Below the pieces are notes generated by a model. That model saw only the letters and a list, made by a program, of their open reading frames with translations. It did no database searches and was not told where the DNA came from. The position numbers and the translations under genes are program-made. 64,000 nt of DNA from Pseudomonas fluorescens (lineage in GTDB: Bacteria; Pseudomonadota; Gammaproteobacteria; Pseudomonadales; Pseudomonadaceae), in contig NZ_OZ024668.1 in assembly GCF_902497775.2 (NCBI RefSeq), positions 1,201,826 through 1,265,825 of the forward strand, given 5' to 3'. Shown in pieces: positions 1-10,192 of the stretch (its first letter is position 1; the number at the start of each line of letters is the position of its first letter).

Positions 1-292
1 CGGCGAGGTCGGTGCCTTTCGAGGTCAGGATAATTTCCAGATGGTCGTCACCACCGAGGGCGTCGGCATCCAGCGGGGCAACTTCAATCAGCAATCTTTC
101 GGCACTGAACGTGACCTTCAAACCTTCGACGGGTGCGTAATGCTCGTCGAGGGTAATGTCCACTCGGTCTTCGTCCGGATAGCGGGTCATGAGAAACATC
201 TGGCCCTTGTCGCTGTGGCAGCACAGGGTAGCCATGTTGTCTTCTTCATCATCGCAGGGGGTGGCGAAGAGCAGGGCGGTTGTCAGTTGCAT
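1..292 (-). CDS. Hypothetical protein, 3' end outside the window
   Basis: Minus-strand reading frame open from an ATG at 290-292 to the window edge, about 97 codons visible. The protein starts MQLTTALLFATPCDDEEDN and is acidic. A second ATG at codon 20 is preceded by GAAGAAG and could be the true start. I see no recognised motif, signal peptide or membrane segment. It is divergent from gdhB across a 347-base gap. I do not recognise the family. The steady codon pattern and acidic composition support a real gene, but the visible part is too short to assign a function. Confidence 0.55.
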   Translation of the reverse strand, partial: MQLTTALLFATPCDDEEDNMATLCCHSDKGQMFLMTRYPDEDRVDITLDEHYAPVEGLKVTFSAERLLIEVAPLDADALGGDDHLEIILTSKGTDLA

Positions 293-639
293 GAGCGACT
301 CGATCAATAAGTTGAAACACGATTCTGCCAGTCTTCGGCCTGTGGATAAACGTGCGCTTGCACCTCAATGACCGAATATGTCGCAGCACCGCAAGCAGGG
401 GCGGGCGGGCACTCGTTAAGCTGCGCTGTCGATGGACACCCGTAAAGACACAGCCCGCCCGGCAGTCGTTTTTGCAGATGCCCATCCGTGGAGCGGGAAG
501 ATGTGACTCATAGGTCACCTCGAGCGCCTGTTTCTATGGTTTTACCGTCTTCCTGCTACGGGTTGGCTATCGTTGATCCGTACACGGCGGACGCGCGCGA
601 CGCTTCACTCAATAATAAAGCCCAAGCGGAGTACCACAG
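293..639. other. Intergenic region between a divergent hypothetical gene and gdhB
   Basis: No convincing gene is seen. It should hold promoters for both flanking genes. An 8-base inverted pair, GGGCGGGC at 399-406 and GCCCGCCC at 453-460, is separated by 46 bases and could form a long-range stem. The gdhB ribosome site GCGGAG lies at 626-631. I see no clear sigma-70 hexamers. Confidence 0.4.
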
Positions 640-3600
640 ATGGCGTTTTTCACCGCAGCCAGCAAAGCCGACTTCCAGCATCAACTGCAAGCGGCCCTGG
701 CGCAGCACATCAGCGAGCAGGCACTGCCACAAGTGGCGCTGTTCGCCGAACAGTTCTTCGGCATCATCTCTCTGGACGAACTCACCCAGCGCCGCATGTC
801 GGACCTGGCCGGTTGCACCCTCTCTGCCTGGCGCATCATCGAGCGTTTCGAGCACTCCCAGCCCCAGGTTCGCGTCTACAACCCCGATTACGAGCGTCAT
901 GGCTGGCAGTCGACCCACACCGCGGTCGAAGTCCTGCACCATGACCTGCCATTTCTGGTCGACTCGGTGCGCACCGAGCTCAACCGCCGCGGCTACAGCA
1001 TCCATACCCTGCAGACCACCGTACTGAGCGTGCGTCGCGGGCCGAAAGGCGAGCTGCTGGAAATCCTGCCCAAGGGCACCCAGGGCGGGGGCGTGCTGCA
1101 AGAATCGCTGATGTACCTGGAGATCGACCGCTGCGCCAACACCGCCGAACTCAACGTGTTGACCCGTGAGCTTGAGCAGGTGCTGGCTGAAGTGCGCGTT
1201 GCCGTCGCCGATTTCGAACCGATGAAGGTCAAGCTGCGCGAGGTCGTGGCGCTGGTCGAGCAGACCGCCTACGCCCCGGCACAAAACGAAAAGGCCGAGG
1301 TCAAGGCATTCCTCGAGTGGCTGCTGGGCAACCACTTCACCTTCCTCGGCTACGAAGAATTCGTCGTCCATGGCGACGCCCAGGGCGGCCAGCTGCAATA
1401 CGACGAGCAGTCGTTCCTCGGCCTGACCCGCCTGCTGCGCGCCGGTCTCACCGCCGAAGACCTGCGCATCGAAGACTACGCCGTCAATTACCTCAACGAG
1501 CCGCTGCTGCTGTCCTTTGCCAAGGCTGCGCACCCAAGCCGCGTGCACCGTCCGGCCTACCCCGACTACGTGTCGATCCGCCAGCTCGATGCCGACGGCA
1601 AGGTCATCAAGGAATGCCGCTTCATGGGCCTGTACACCTCCTCGGTGTATGGCGAGAGCGTGCGCGCCATCCCGTACATCCGTGGCAAGGTCGCCGAAGT
1701 CGAGCGCCGCTCGCACTTCGACCCCAAAGCCCACCTGGGCAAGGAACTGGCCCAGGTCCTGGAAGTGCTGCCCCGTGACGACCTGTTCCAGACCCCGGTC
1801 GACGAGCTGTTCACCACCGTCATGTCGATCGTGCAGATCCAGGAGCGCAACAAGATTCGCGTGTTCCTGCGCAAGGACCCGTACGGCCGCTTCTGTTACT
1901 GCCTGGCCTACGTGCCGCGCGACATCTACTCCACCGAGGTACGGCAGAAGATCCAGCAGGTGCTGATGGAGCGCCTGAAGGCCAGCGACTGCGAGTTCTG
2001 GACCTTCTTCTCCGAGTCGGTGCTGGCCCGCGTACAGCTGATCCTGCGTGTCGATCCGAAAAACCGCATCGACATTGACCCGCAACAGCTGGAAAACGAA
2101 GTGATCCAGGCCTGCCGTTCGTGGCAGGACGACTACGCCAGCCTGACCGTCGAAAGTTTCGGCGAAGCCCAGGGCACCAACGTCCTGGCCGACTTCCCGA
2201 AAGGCTTCCCTGCTGGGTATCGCGAGCGTTTCGCCGCCCATTCGGCGGTGGTCGACATGCAGCACCTGATGACCCTGTCCGAGCGCAAGCCGCTGGTCAT
2301 GAGCTTCTACCAGCCGCTGACCCAGGCCGGCAAACAGCAGTTGCACTGCAAGCTGTACCACGCCGATACGCCGCTGGCGCTGTCGGATGTCCTGCCGATC
2401 CTGGAAAACCTCGGCCTGCGCGTGCTCGGCGAGTTCCCGTATCGCCTGCGCCATGCCAATGGCCGCGAGTACTGGATTCATGACTTTGCCTTCACTGCCG
2501 CCGAAGGCCTGAACCTCGACATCCAGCAGCTCAACGACACCCTGCAGGATGCGTTCGTGCACATCGTCAATGGCGATGCCGAGAACGACGCGTTCAACCG
2601 CCTGGTGCTGACCGCCGGCTTGCCGTGGCGCGACGTGGCGCTGCTGCGTGCCTACGCCCGCTACCTCAAGCAGATCCGCCTGGGCTTCGACCTGGGCTAC
2701 ATCGCCAGCACCCTGAACAACCACACCGACATCGCCCGTGAGCTGACCCGGTTGTTCAAGACCCGCTTCTACCTGGCGCGCAAGCTCGCCAGCGACGACC
2801 TCGACGACAAGCAGCAGCGTCTGGAACAGGCCATTCTGACCGCCCTGGACGACGTTCAGGTGCTCAACGAAGACCGCATCCTGCGTCGCTACCTGGACCT
2901 GATCAAGGCCACCCTGCGCACCAACTTCTACCAGACCGATGCCCAGGGCCATAACAAGTCGTACTTCAGCTTCAAGTTCAACCCCAAGCTGATCCCCGAG
3001 CTGCCCAAGCCGGTGCCGAAGTTCGAGATCTTCGTCTACTCGCCACGGGTCGAAGGCGTGCACCTGCGCTTTGGCAACGTCGCCCGCGGCGGCCTGCGCT
3101 GGTCGGACCGCGAAGAAGACTTCCGTACCGAAGTGCTGGGCCTGGTAAAAGCCCAGCAGGTGAAGAACTCGGTGATCGTGCCGGTCGGCGCCAAGGGTGG
3201 CTTCCTGCCGCGTCGCCTGCCGTTGGGCGGCAGCCGTGACGATATCCAGGCCGAAGGCATCGCCTGCTACCGGATCTTCATTTCCGGCCTGCTGGACATC
3301 ACCGACAACCTCAAGGACGGCGCCCTGGTGCCGCCGGCCAACGTCGTGCGCCATGACGACGATGACCCGTACCTGGTAGTGGCCGCCGACAAAGGCACCG
3401 CGACCTTCTCCGACATCGCCAACGGCATTGCCATCGATTACGGCTTCTGGCTCGGCGATGCGTTCGCCTCCGGTGGTTCGGCCGGTTACGACCACAAGAA
3501 AATGGGCATCACTGCCCGTGGCGCCTGGGTTGGCGTGCAGCGTCACTTCCGTGAGCGCGGCATCAACGTCCAGGAAGACCCGATCACCGTGGTCGGCGTC

Positions 3601-5505
3601 GGCGACATGGCCGGCGACGTGTTCGGCAACGGCCTGCTGATGTCCGACAAGCTGCAACTGGTGGCGGCGTTCAACCACCTGCACATCTTCATCGACCCGA
3701 ACCCGGAGCCGGCCAGCAGCTTTGCCGAGCGCCAGCGCCTGTTCGACCTGCCGCGTTCGGCCTGGAGCGACTACGACACCAGCATCATGTCCGAAGGCGG
3801 CGGGATCTTCCCGCGTAGCGCGAAAAGCATCGCGATCACCCCGCAGATGAAAGAGCGCTTCGCCATCGAAGCCGACAAACTGACCCCGACCGAGCTGCTC
3901 AACGCACTGCTCAAGGCGCCGGTTGACCTGCTGTGGAACGGCGGTATCGGTACCTACGTCAAGTCCAGTGAAGAAAGCCACGCCGATGTTGGCGACAAGG
4001 CCAACGACGCTCTGCGTGTCGACGGCAACGAATTGCGCTGCAAGGTGGTAGGCGAGGGCGGCAACCTCGGCATGACCCAGCTGGGCCGGGTCGAATTCGG
4101 CCTCAATGGCGGCGCCACCAACACCGACTTCATCGACAACGCCGGTGGCGTGGACTGCTCCGACCACGAGGTCAACATCAAGATCCTGCTCAACGAAGTG
4201 GTGCAGGCTGGCGACATGACCGAGAAACAGCGCAACCAGCTGCTGGGCAGCATGACCGAGGAAGTGTCCGGCCTGGTGCTGGGCAACAACTACAAGCAGA
4301 CCCAGGCTTTGTCGCTGGCTGCACGTCGGGCCAAGGAACGCATTGCCGAGTACAAGCGGCTGATGGCCGATCTTGAGGGCCGTGGCAAGCTGGACCGCGC
4401 CATCGAGTTCCTGCCCACCGAAGAGCAACTGGCCGAGCGCCTGGCGGCTGGCCAGGGCCTGACCCGTGCCGAGCTGTCGGTGCTGATCTCCTACAGCAAG
4501 ATCGACCTCAAGGAGCAACTGCTCAAGTCGCTGGTGCCGGACGACGACTACCTGACCCGCGACATGGAAACCGCGTTCCCGCCGTCGCTGGTGAGCAAGT
4601 TCGCCGAGGCCATGCGTCGCCATCGCCTGAAGCGCGAGATCGTCAGCACCCAGATCGCCAACGATCTGGTCAACAACATGGGTATCACCTTCGTTCAGCG
4701 CCTGAAAGAGTCCACCGGCATGAGCCCGGCGAACGTCGCTGGTGCCTACGTGATCGTGCGTGACATCTTCCACCTGCCGCACTGGTTCCGTCAGATCGAG
4801 GCCCTGGACTATCAGGTCCCGGCTGAGATCCAGCTGACCCTGATGGACGAGCTGATGCGCCTGGGCCGCCGTGCGACCCGCTGGTTCCTGCGCAGCCGTC
4901 GCAACGAGCAGGATGCTGGCCGTGACGTGGCGCACTTCGGGCCGAAGATCGCCGCCCTGGGCCTGAAGCTCGACGAACTGCTGGAAGGGCCGACCCGCGA
5001 GCGCTGGATGACCCGTTACCAGGGCTTCGTCGAAGCCGGCGTGCCGGAGCTGCTGGCGCGCATGGTGGCCGGTACTACGCACCTGTACACCCTGTTGCCG
5101 ATCATCGAGGCCTCCGACGTCACTGGCCAGGACCCGGCCGAAGTGGCCAAGGCGTTCTTCGCCGTTGGCAGTGCCCTGGACCTGACCTGGTACTTGCAGG
5201 AAATCAGCAACCTGCCGGTGGAAAACAACTGGCAGGCCCTGGCCCGTGAAGCCTTCCGCGATGACATCGACCTGCAGCAGCGGGCGATTACCATCTCGGT
5301 ACTGCAGATGGTCGATGCGCCAGAGGACATGGACGCCCGGGTGGCCCTGTGGCTGGATCAGCACCGGGTCATGGTCGAGCGCTGGCGCGCCATGCTCGAC
5401 GAGCTGCGTGCTGCGACCGGTACCGATTACGCCATGTACGCGGTGGCCAACCGTGAGCTGGTCGACCTGGCCCTGAGTGGCCAGGCGACGGTGGTGCCGT
5501 CCTGA
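640..5505 (+). CDS. gdhB: NAD-specific glutamate dehydrogenase, large (180-kDa) class
   Basis: Converts L-glutamate to 2-oxoglutarate and ammonium with NAD+, a cytoplasmic catabolic route linking amino acids to the TCA cycle. The 1621-residue length is typical of the large GDH class found in Pseudomonas and Streptomyces. A long N-terminal regulatory region precedes the catalytic core. The glycine-rich motif VGAKGGF followed by PRRLP lies near residues 845-855, and a dinucleotide-fold stretch containing NGGATNTDF and DNAGGVDCSDHE is near 1155-1180. The ATG at 640 follows GCGGAG at suitable spacing. The gene appears to be monocistronic, with its own terminator at 5521-5551. The minus strand is open over nearly the whole gene, which is a codon-bias effect and not a second gene. 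Confidence 0.97.
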   Translation: MAFFTAASKADFQHQLQAALAQHISEQALPQVALFAEQFFGIISLDELTQRRMSDLAGCTLSAWRIIERFEHSQPQVRVYNPDYERHGWQSTHTAVEVLHHDLPFLVDSVRTELNRRGYSIHTLQTTVLSVRRGPKGELLEILPKGTQGGGVLQESLMYLEIDRCANTAELNVLTRELEQVLAEVRVAVADFEPMKVKLREVVALVEQTAYAPAQNEKAEVKAFLEWLLGNHFTFLGYEEFVVHGDAQGGQLQYDEQSFLGLTRLLRAGLTAEDLRIEDYAVNYLNEPLLLSFAKAAHPSRVHRPAYPDYVSIRQLDADGKVIKECRFMGLYTSSVYGESVRAIPYIRGKVAEVERRSHFDPKAHLGKELAQVLEVLPRDDLFQTPVDELFTTVMSIVQIQERNKIRVFLRKDPYGRFCYCLAYVPRDIYSTEVRQKIQQVLMERLKASDCEFWTFFSESVLARVQLILRVDPKNRIDIDPQQLENEVIQACRSWQDDYASLTVESFGEAQGTNVLADFPKGFPAGYRERFAAHSAVVDMQHLMTLSERKPLVMSFYQPLTQAGKQQLHCKLYHADTPLALSDVLPILENLGLRVLGEFPYRLRHANGREYWIHDFAFTAAEGLNLDIQQLNDTLQDAFVHIVNGDAENDAFNRLVLTAGLPWRDVALLRAYARYLKQIRLGFDLGYIASTLNNHTDIARELTRLFKTRFYLARKLASDDLDDKQQRLEQAILTALDDVQVLNEDRILRRYLDLIKATLRTNFYQTDAQGHNKSYFSFKFNPKLIPELPKPVPKFEIFVYSPRVEGVHLRFGNVARGGLRWSDREEDFRTEVLGLVKAQQVKNSVIVPVGAKGGFLPRRLPLGGSRDDIQAEGIACYRIFISGLLDITDNLKDGALVPPANVVRHDDDDPYLVVAADKGTATFSDIANGIAIDYGFWLGDAFASGGSAGYDHKKMGITARGAWVGVQRHFRERGINVQEDPITVVGVGDMAGDVFGNGLLMSDKLQLVAAFNHLHIFIDPNPEPASSFAERQRLFDLPRSAWSDYDTSIMSEGGGIFPRSAKSIAITPQMKERFAIEADKLTPTELLNALLKAPVDLLWNGGIGTYVKSSEESHADVGDKANDALRVDGNELRCKVVGEGGNLGMTQLGRVEFGLNGGATNTDFIDNAGGVDCSDHEVNIKILLNEVVQAGDMTEKQRNQLLGSMTEEVSGLVLGNNYKQTQALSLAARRAKERIAEYKRLMADLEGRGKLDRAIEFLPTEEQLAERLAAGQGLTRAELSVLISYSKIDLKEQLLKSLVPDDDYLTRDMETAFPPSLVSKFAEAMRRHRLKREIVSTQIANDLVNNMGITFVQRLKESTGMSPANVAGAYVIVRDIFHLPHWFRQIEALDYQVPAEIQLTLMDELMRLGRRATRWFLRSRRNEQDAGRDVAHFGPKIAALGLKLDELLEGPTRERWMTRYQGFVEAGVPELLARMVAGTTHLYTLLPIIEASDVTGQDPAEVAKAFFAVGSALDLTWYLQEISNLPVENNWQALAREAFRDDIDLQQRAITISVLQMVDAPEDMDARVALWLDQHRVMVERWRAMLDELRAATGTDYAMYAVANRELVDLALSGQATVVPS

Positions 5506-5520
5506 GTGTGAGCTGAAATG

Positions 5521-5551
5521 AAAAAGCCCCGGCATTTGCCGGGGCTTTTTT
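5521..5551 (+). terminator. Rho-independent terminator of gdhB
   Basis: AAAAAGCCCCGGC, loop ATTT, then GCCGGGGCTTTTTT, 15 bases after the gdhB stop codon. The stem is perfect and the T-run clear. The A-run on the other side would also let it end minus-strand transcripts from ppsR. Confidence 0.93.
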
Positions 5552-5564
5552 GTCTCAGGACCCT

Positions 5565-5634
5565 GTAGGAGCGGGCTTGCCCCGCGATGCCATGTGCCTG
5601 GCAGGCCGCGATCGCGGGGCAAGCCCGCTCCTAC
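5565..5634. repeat. Inverted pair of REP elements (P. putida-type)
   Basis: GTAGGAGCGGGCTTGCCCCG (extending to CGAT) at 5565-5588 is repeated as its exact reverse complement at 5611-5634, with 22 bases between. The core GTAGGAGCGGGTTTACCCGCG-like sequence is the well-known P. putida-group REP family, usually intergenic and often in inverted pairs. The right arm overlaps the ppsR stop codon (5631-5633). Confidence 0.88.
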
Positions 5635-6449
5635 TTGAATCGCCGCTCTACACCTTTCTCGACCAGAATCTTCGCCGAAATCTCTTCCACCGAAAAATGC
5701 GTGGAGTTGATGTGGGGAATGTTCTCGCGCCGGAACAGGTTCTCTACCTCGCGTACCTCGAACTCGCACTGGGCAAAGCTTGCGTAGCGGCTGTTGGGCT
5801 TGCGCTCGTGGCGGATGGCGGTCAGGCGGTCGGGGTCGATGGTCAGGCCGAACAGCTTGTGCTGGTGGTTTTTCAGGGCCTGGGGTAGCTGCAGGCGCTC
5901 CATGTCGTCTTCGGTCAGCGGGTAGTTGGCCGCGCGGATGCCGAATTGCATGGCCATGTACAGACAGGTCGGGGTCTTGCCGCAGCGCGACACGCCGACC
6001 AGAATCAGGTCGGCCTTGTCGTAGTAGTGGGTGCGCGCGCCGTCGTCGTTGTCGAGGGCGAAGTTGACCGCCTCGATGCGCTCCATGTAGTTGGAGTTGC
6101 CGCCGATCGAGTGGGATTTGCCCACCGAATAGGAAGAGTGGGCGGTCAGTTCCTGCTCCAGCGGGGCCAGGAAGGTCGAGAAGATGTCGATCATGAAGCC
6201 GTTGGAGGTGGCCAGCACCTCGCGGATATCCTGATTGACGATGGTGTCGAAGATGATCGGACGGACACCGTCTTTCTCAGCGGCGCTGTTGATTTGTTGT
6301 ACCATCACCCGCGCTTTTTCCACGCTGTCGATGTACGGCCGTGTGAATTTATTGAACGGAATGGTATCGAACTGCGCTAGAAGACTTTGTCCCAGCGTCT
6401 CGGCAGTGATGCCGGTGCCATCGGAGATAAAGAAAGCAGATCGTTTCAT
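5631..6449 (-). CDS. ppsR: PEP synthetase regulatory protein (bifunctional kinase/pyrophosphorylase)
   Basis: DUF299 family. It inactivates PEP synthase by ADP-dependent phosphorylation and reactivates it by Pi-dependent dephosphorylation, so it controls gluconeogenic flux. The 272-residue protein begins [17 protein letters not shown], the conserved N-terminus of this family, so I place the start at 6449 and not at the upstream in-frame ATG at 6530. The P-loop-like stretch [10 protein letters not shown] is near residues 150-160. It is divergent from its target ppsA across 176 bases, the standard arrangement in pseudomonads. Its TAG stop lies inside the right REP arm, so the REP unit abuts the gene with no spacer. 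Confidence 0.95.
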   Translation of the reverse strand: MKRSAFFISDGTGITAETLGQSLLAQFDTIPFNKFTRPYIDSVEKARVMVQQINSAAEKDGVRPIIFDTIVNQDIREVLATSNGFMIDIFSTFLAPLEQELTAHSSYSVGKSHSIGGNSNYMERIEAVNFALDNDDGARTHYYDKADLILVGVSRCGKTPTCLYMAMQFGIRAANYPLTEDDMERLQLPQALKNHQHKLFGLTIDPDRLTAIRHERKPNSRYASFAQCEFEVREVENLFRRENIPHINSTHFSVEEISAKILVEKGVERRFK

Positions 6450-6494
6450 TTGCGCCTTGGGCCTTAAGCTGGTGACGAATCTTGGATATGATAG

Positions 6495-6510
6495 GTTCGG
6501 TTTACCGAAC
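6495..6510. promoter_or_regulatory. 16-bp palindrome in the ppsR/ppsA divergent promoter region
   Basis: GTTCGGTTTACCGAAC is a perfect 7-base inverted repeat with a 2-base centre, located between the divergent ppsR and ppsA start codons (46 bases from ppsR, 116 from ppsA). Its symmetry and position suggest an operator. It does not match the Cra or HexR consensus I remember, so the binding protein is unknown. Confidence 0.45.
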
Positions 6511-6625
6511 ACTGCGTTCGGCATTCTCACTTATTTTCCAGGTCCAGGCCACAAGCGCCCGGCCAAGCCAGAGCTGGCAGGCGGGCGACCTGAGCTTTTC
6601 CAACACAGTTAGTGGAGAGATCACC

Positions 6626-9001
6626 TTGGTAGAGTACGTAGTTTCCCTCGATAAGCTCGGCGTCCATGATGTAGAGCATGTGGGGGGCAAGAACGCATCC
6701 CTCGGCGAGATGATCAGTAACCTCGCGGGCGCCGGTGTCTCGGTCCCCGGCGGCTTTGCCACTACGGCTCAGGCGTATCGTGACTTTCTCGAGCAGAGCG
6801 GCCTGAACGCCCAGATCCACGCGGCCCTCGACGCGCTGGACGTTGACGATGTCAACGCCCTGGCCAAGACCGGTGCGCAGATCCGTCAGTGGATCATGGA
6901 AGCCGAGTTCCCCGAGCGTCTGAACGCCGAAATCCGCACCGCCTTCGCCACTATGTCCCAGGGCAACCCGAACATGGCCGTGGCCGTGCGCTCTTCGGCC
7001 ACCGCCGAAGACTTGCCGGATGCCTCGTTCGCCGGCCAGCAGGAAACCTTCCTGAACATCCGCGGTGTCGAAAACGTCATTCGCGCGGCCAAGGAAGTGT
7101 TCGCCTCGCTGTTCAACGATCGCGCCATTTCCTACCGCGTGCACCAGGGCTTCGACCACAAGCTGGTGGCCCTGTCGGCCGGCGTACAGCGCATGGTCCG
7201 CTCCGAAACCGGCACCGCCGGCGTGATGTTCACTCTCGACACCGAGTCGGGCTTTCGTGACGTGGTGTTCATCACCGGCGCCTACGGCCTGGGTGAAACC
7301 GTCGTTCAGGGTGCGGTCAACCCCGACGAATTCTATGTGCACAAAGGCACCCTGGAAGCCGGCCGTCCGGCAATCCTGCGCCGCAACCTGGGCAGCAAGG
7401 CGATCAAGATGGTCTACGGCGAAGAAGCCAAGGCCGGTCGCTCGGTCAAGACCGTCGATGTCGACAAGGCCGACCGCACCCGTTTCTGCCTGAGCGACGC
7501 CGAAGTCAGCGAGCTGGCCAAGCAGGCGATGATCATCGAGAAGCACTACAAGTGCCCGATGGACATCGAATGGGCCAAGGACGGTGACGACGGCAAGCTG
7601 TACATCGTTCAGGCTCGCCCTGAGACCGTGAAGAGCCGCTCCCAGGCCAACGTCATGGAGCGTTACCTGCTCAAGGAGACCGGTACCGTACTGGTCGAAG
7701 GCCGTGCCATTGGCCAGCGCATCGGCGCCGGCAAGGTGCGGATCATCAAGGACGTCTCGGAGATGGACAAGGTCCAGCCAGGCGACGTACTGGTCTCGGA
7801 CATGACCGACCCGGACTGGGAACCGGTCATGAAGCGCGCCAGCGCCATCGTTACCAACCGCGGCGGGCGTACCTGCCACGCGGCGATCATCGCCCGTGAA
7901 CTGGGGATCCCGGCGGTTGTGGGTTGCGGCAACGCCACCCAGCTGCTCAAGGATGGCCAGGGCGTGACCGTGTCGTGCGCCGAAGGCGATACCGGTTTCA
8001 TCTTCGAAGGTGAGCTGGGCTTCGATGTCCGCAAGAACTCCGTCGACGCCATGCCGGAGCTGCCGTTCAAGATCATGATGAACGTCGGCAACCCCGATCG
8101 CGCCTTTGATTTTGCCCAGCTGCCCAACGCCGGTGTCGGCCTGGCGCGCCTGGAATTCATCATCAACCGCATGATCGGCGTGCACCCCAAGGCGCTGCTC
8201 AACTACGCAGGCCTGCCTGCCGAGCTCAAAGAGAGCGTCGACAAGCGCATTGCCGGCTACGACGACCCGGTCGGCTTCTACGTCGAGAAACTGGTCGAGG
8301 GCATCAGCACCCTGGCTGCGGCGTTCTGGCCGAAGAAGGTCATCGTGCGTCTGTCGGACTTCAAGTCCAACGAATACGCCAACCTGATCGGTGGCAAGCT
8401 CTACGAGCCGGAAGAAGAAAACCCGATGCTGGGCTTTCGCGGTGCTTCGCGTTACATCAGCGAAACCTTCCGTGACTGCTTCGAGCTCGAGTGCCGCGCC
8501 CTCAAGCGCGTACGCAACGAGATGGGCCTGACCAACGTCGAGATCATGGTGCCGTTCGTGCGCACCCTGGGCGAGGCCAGCCAGGTCGTCGACCTGCTCG
8601 CCGAAAACGGCCTGGCCCGTGGCGACAACGGCCTGCGCGTGATCATGATGTGCGAACTGCCGTCCAACGCCATCCTCGCCGATGAGTTCCTCGAGTTCTT
8701 CGACGGCTTCTCCATTGGTTCCAACGACCTGACCCAGCTGACCCTGGGCCTGGACCGCGACTCGGGGATCATTGCGCACCTGTTCGACGAGCGTAACCCT
8801 GCGGTGAAGAAGCTGCTGGCCAACGCCATCCAGGCCTGCAACAAGGCTGGCAAGTACATCGGCATCTGCGGCCAGGGCCCATCCGACCACCCGGACCTGG
8901 CCAAATGGCTGATGGAACAGGGTATCGAAAGCGTCTCGCTGAACCCGGACTCGGTCCTCGAGACCTGGTTCTTCCTGGCTGAAGGCCAGGCCGCGAACTG
9001 A
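6626..9001 (+). CDS. ppsA: Phosphoenolpyruvate synthase
   Basis: Makes PEP from pyruvate and ATP, releasing AMP and phosphate, for gluconeogenesis. 791 residues, close to the 792 of E. coli PpsA. The N-terminal ATP-grasp domain begins [11 protein letters not shown]. The swivelling phosphohistidine domain carries [21 protein letters not shown], with the catalytic His near residue 416. The C-terminal PEP/pyruvate TIM barrel ends in the [11 protein letters not shown] and ICGQGPSD motifs. I chose the TTG start at 6626 because GTGGAGAG lies at 6612-6619 and because family members start at this VEYVVSLD sequence; the upstream in-frame codons have no ribosome site. Regulated post-translationally by the divergent PpsR. 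Confidence 0.96.
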   Translation: MVEYVVSLDKLGVHDVEHVGGKNASLGEMISNLAGAGVSVPGGFATTAQAYRDFLEQSGLNAQIHAALDALDVDDVNALAKTGAQIRQWIMEAEFPERLNAEIRTAFATMSQGNPNMAVAVRSSATAEDLPDASFAGQQETFLNIRGVENVIRAAKEVFASLFNDRAISYRVHQGFDHKLVALSAGVQRMVRSETGTAGVMFTLDTESGFRDVVFITGAYGLGETVVQGAVNPDEFYVHKGTLEAGRPAILRRNLGSKAIKMVYGEEAKAGRSVKTVDVDKADRTRFCLSDAEVSELAKQAMIIEKHYKCPMDIEWAKDGDDGKLYIVQARPETVKSRSQANVMERYLLKETGTVLVEGRAIGQRIGAGKVRIIKDVSEMDKVQPGDVLVSDMTDPDWEPVMKRASAIVTNRGGRTCHAAIIARELGIPAVVGCGNATQLLKDGQGVTVSCAEGDTGFIFEGELGFDVRKNSVDAMPELPFKIMMNVGNPDRAFDFAQLPNAGVGLARLEFIINRMIGVHPKALLNYAGLPAELKESVDKRIAGYDDPVGFYVEKLVEGISTLAAAFWPKKVIVRLSDFKSNEYANLIGGKLYEPEEENPMLGFRGASRYISETFRDCFELECRALKRVRNEMGLTNVEIMVPFVRTLGEASQVVDLLAENGLARGDNGLRVIMMCELPSNAILADEFLEFFDGFSIGSNDLTQLTLGLDRDSGIIAHLFDERNPAVKKLLANAIQACNKAGKYIGICGQGPSDHPDLAKWLMEQGIESVSLNPDSVLETWFFLAEGQAAN

Positions 9002-9012
9002 TGCGCTGAACC

Positions 9013-9049
9013 GGAACCTTCACCTGGCCTTGGTGCCGGTGAAGGTTCC
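9013..9049 (+). terminator. Stem-loop after ppsA
   Basis: GGAACCTTCACC (9013-9024) pairs perfectly with GGTGAAGGTTCC (9038-9049) over a 13-base loop, 11 bases after the ppsA stop. No T-run follows, so it may be a Rho-assisted terminator or an mRNA 3' stabiliser. Confidence 0.6.
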
Positions 9050-9108
9050 GACCGTATTCCAGGGCGTGATCCAGTGATGGACCTCGCCCTTTTTTGTGCA
9101 AGAACCCT

Positions 9109-10125
9109 ATGCAAAGCAGCAGTAGCCTTTTTCCCGTGGCCTTGCTCAGTGCTGAGCGCCGTGGCGACCTGAGCGAGGATGTGTACCGGATCAAAGCCGG
9201 TAACAGCCCGGATCGCACCGTGGAGCTGGCGCTCACCCGCCTGGGCATGGCCGATCAAACCGAGGTGCGTGGCACCCCGGTGGTCTTGCTGCACGGCAGC
9301 TTTTCCAACCGGCGTTTCTGGTATTCGCCCCGGGGCATTGGCCTGGGCGCTTATCTAGCGCGCGCCGGTTACGATGTGTGGATCCCGGAAATGCGTGGCC
9401 ACGGCCTGTCGCCGCGCAATCACAACTACCGGCACAACCGTGTCGCCGACTACGCCCGTTACGACCTGCCGGTGATCGCCGCATTCATCTGCGAGCAAGC
9501 CGGCAGGCCTGCGCACTGGATCGGTCACTCCCTGGGTGGCACCACCCTGGCGGCAGCGCTGGGCGGCCAGTACCTGGGGGCCGAGCAGGTGGCCAGCGTC
9601 GCGTTTTTCGGCACCCAGGTCAGCCGTACCTACTGGCCGCTGAAGTTGCCACCGGTGGAGTGGGGCGGGCGCCTGCTGCTCAAGCGCTTTGCGCAGATCT
9701 CCGGCTCGCGGCTCAAGCGCGGGCCGGAAGACGAGCCGATTGGCCTGGCGCTGGAAAGCATGCGCTGGTTTGGCCTGTTCGGCCGTTTTGCTGACAAGGA
9801 CCGCGACTGGTGGGCGGGCCTGGCCGAGGTCGATGTGCCGGTACTGGCCGTGGCCGGTGCCGGTGATTACCAGGACCCGGTATGGGCCTGTCGCAAGCTG
9901 TTCGAGCAATTGGGCAGCGAGCACAAGCAGTTTGTCCGCCTGGGCCGCGAAGAGGGCTTCGACAACTTCGGCCACGTCGACATGCTGGTCAGCAAGCCGG
10001 CCCAGGCGCAGGTCTGGCCGCTGGTCGAGCGTTGGTTGCGCGACCCGCTGGCCGCTTTGCCCGGCAATGCCGCGCAGCAGGTGACCGATTCGACGCCGAC
10101 GTGTAGCCTTGAACCTAAAGCCTGA
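9109..10125 (+). CDS. Alpha/beta-hydrolase fold protein (putative lipase/esterase)
   Basis: 338-residue alpha/beta hydrolase. VVLLHGSFSN forms the oxyanion-hole region, the nucleophile elbow is GHSLGG with the catalytic Ser near residue 137, and the likely catalytic His is in FGHVDM near residue 285. There is no signal peptide, so it is probably cytoplasmic. The substrate is unknown; lipase or lysophospholipase-like activity is typical of the family. The ATG at 9109 is chosen, though its ribosome site is weak; a TTG five codons upstream has none. It sits alone between ppsA and rraA, in the same position as a hydrolase gene in other P. putida-type genomes as I remember them. Confidence 0.85.
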   Translation: MQSSSSLFPVALLSAERRGDLSEDVYRIKAGNSPDRTVELALTRLGMADQTEVRGTPVVLLHGSFSNRRFWYSPRGIGLGAYLARAGYDVWIPEMRGHGLSPRNHNYRHNRVADYARYDLPVIAAFICEQAGRPAHWIGHSLGGTTLAAALGGQYLGAEQVASVAFFGTQVSRTYWPLKLPPVEWGGRLLLKRFAQISGSRLKRGPEDEPIGLALESMRWFGLFGRFADKDRDWWAGLAEVDVPVLAVAGAGDYQDPVWACRKLFEQLGSEHKQFVRLGREEGFDNFGHVDMLVSKPAQAQVWPLVERWLRDPLAALPGNAAQQVTDSTPTCSLEPKA

Positions 10126-10192
10126 TCGCCATGCCTCGTTAACTGATTGATACTGCGGTATCCCTTTGTCTTGCTACTGACAGGAGTTTCCC

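Noticed and set aside
556..5769. A 1737-codon open frame on the minus strand across gdhB
   Set aside because: It mirrors gdhB in the opposite frame, is His/Gln/Val-rich as antisense frames of high-G+C genes are, and has no family features.
6527..8890. A 787-codon minus-strand frame opposite ppsA
   Set aside because: Same codon-bias shadow; ppsA is unmistakable on the plus strand.
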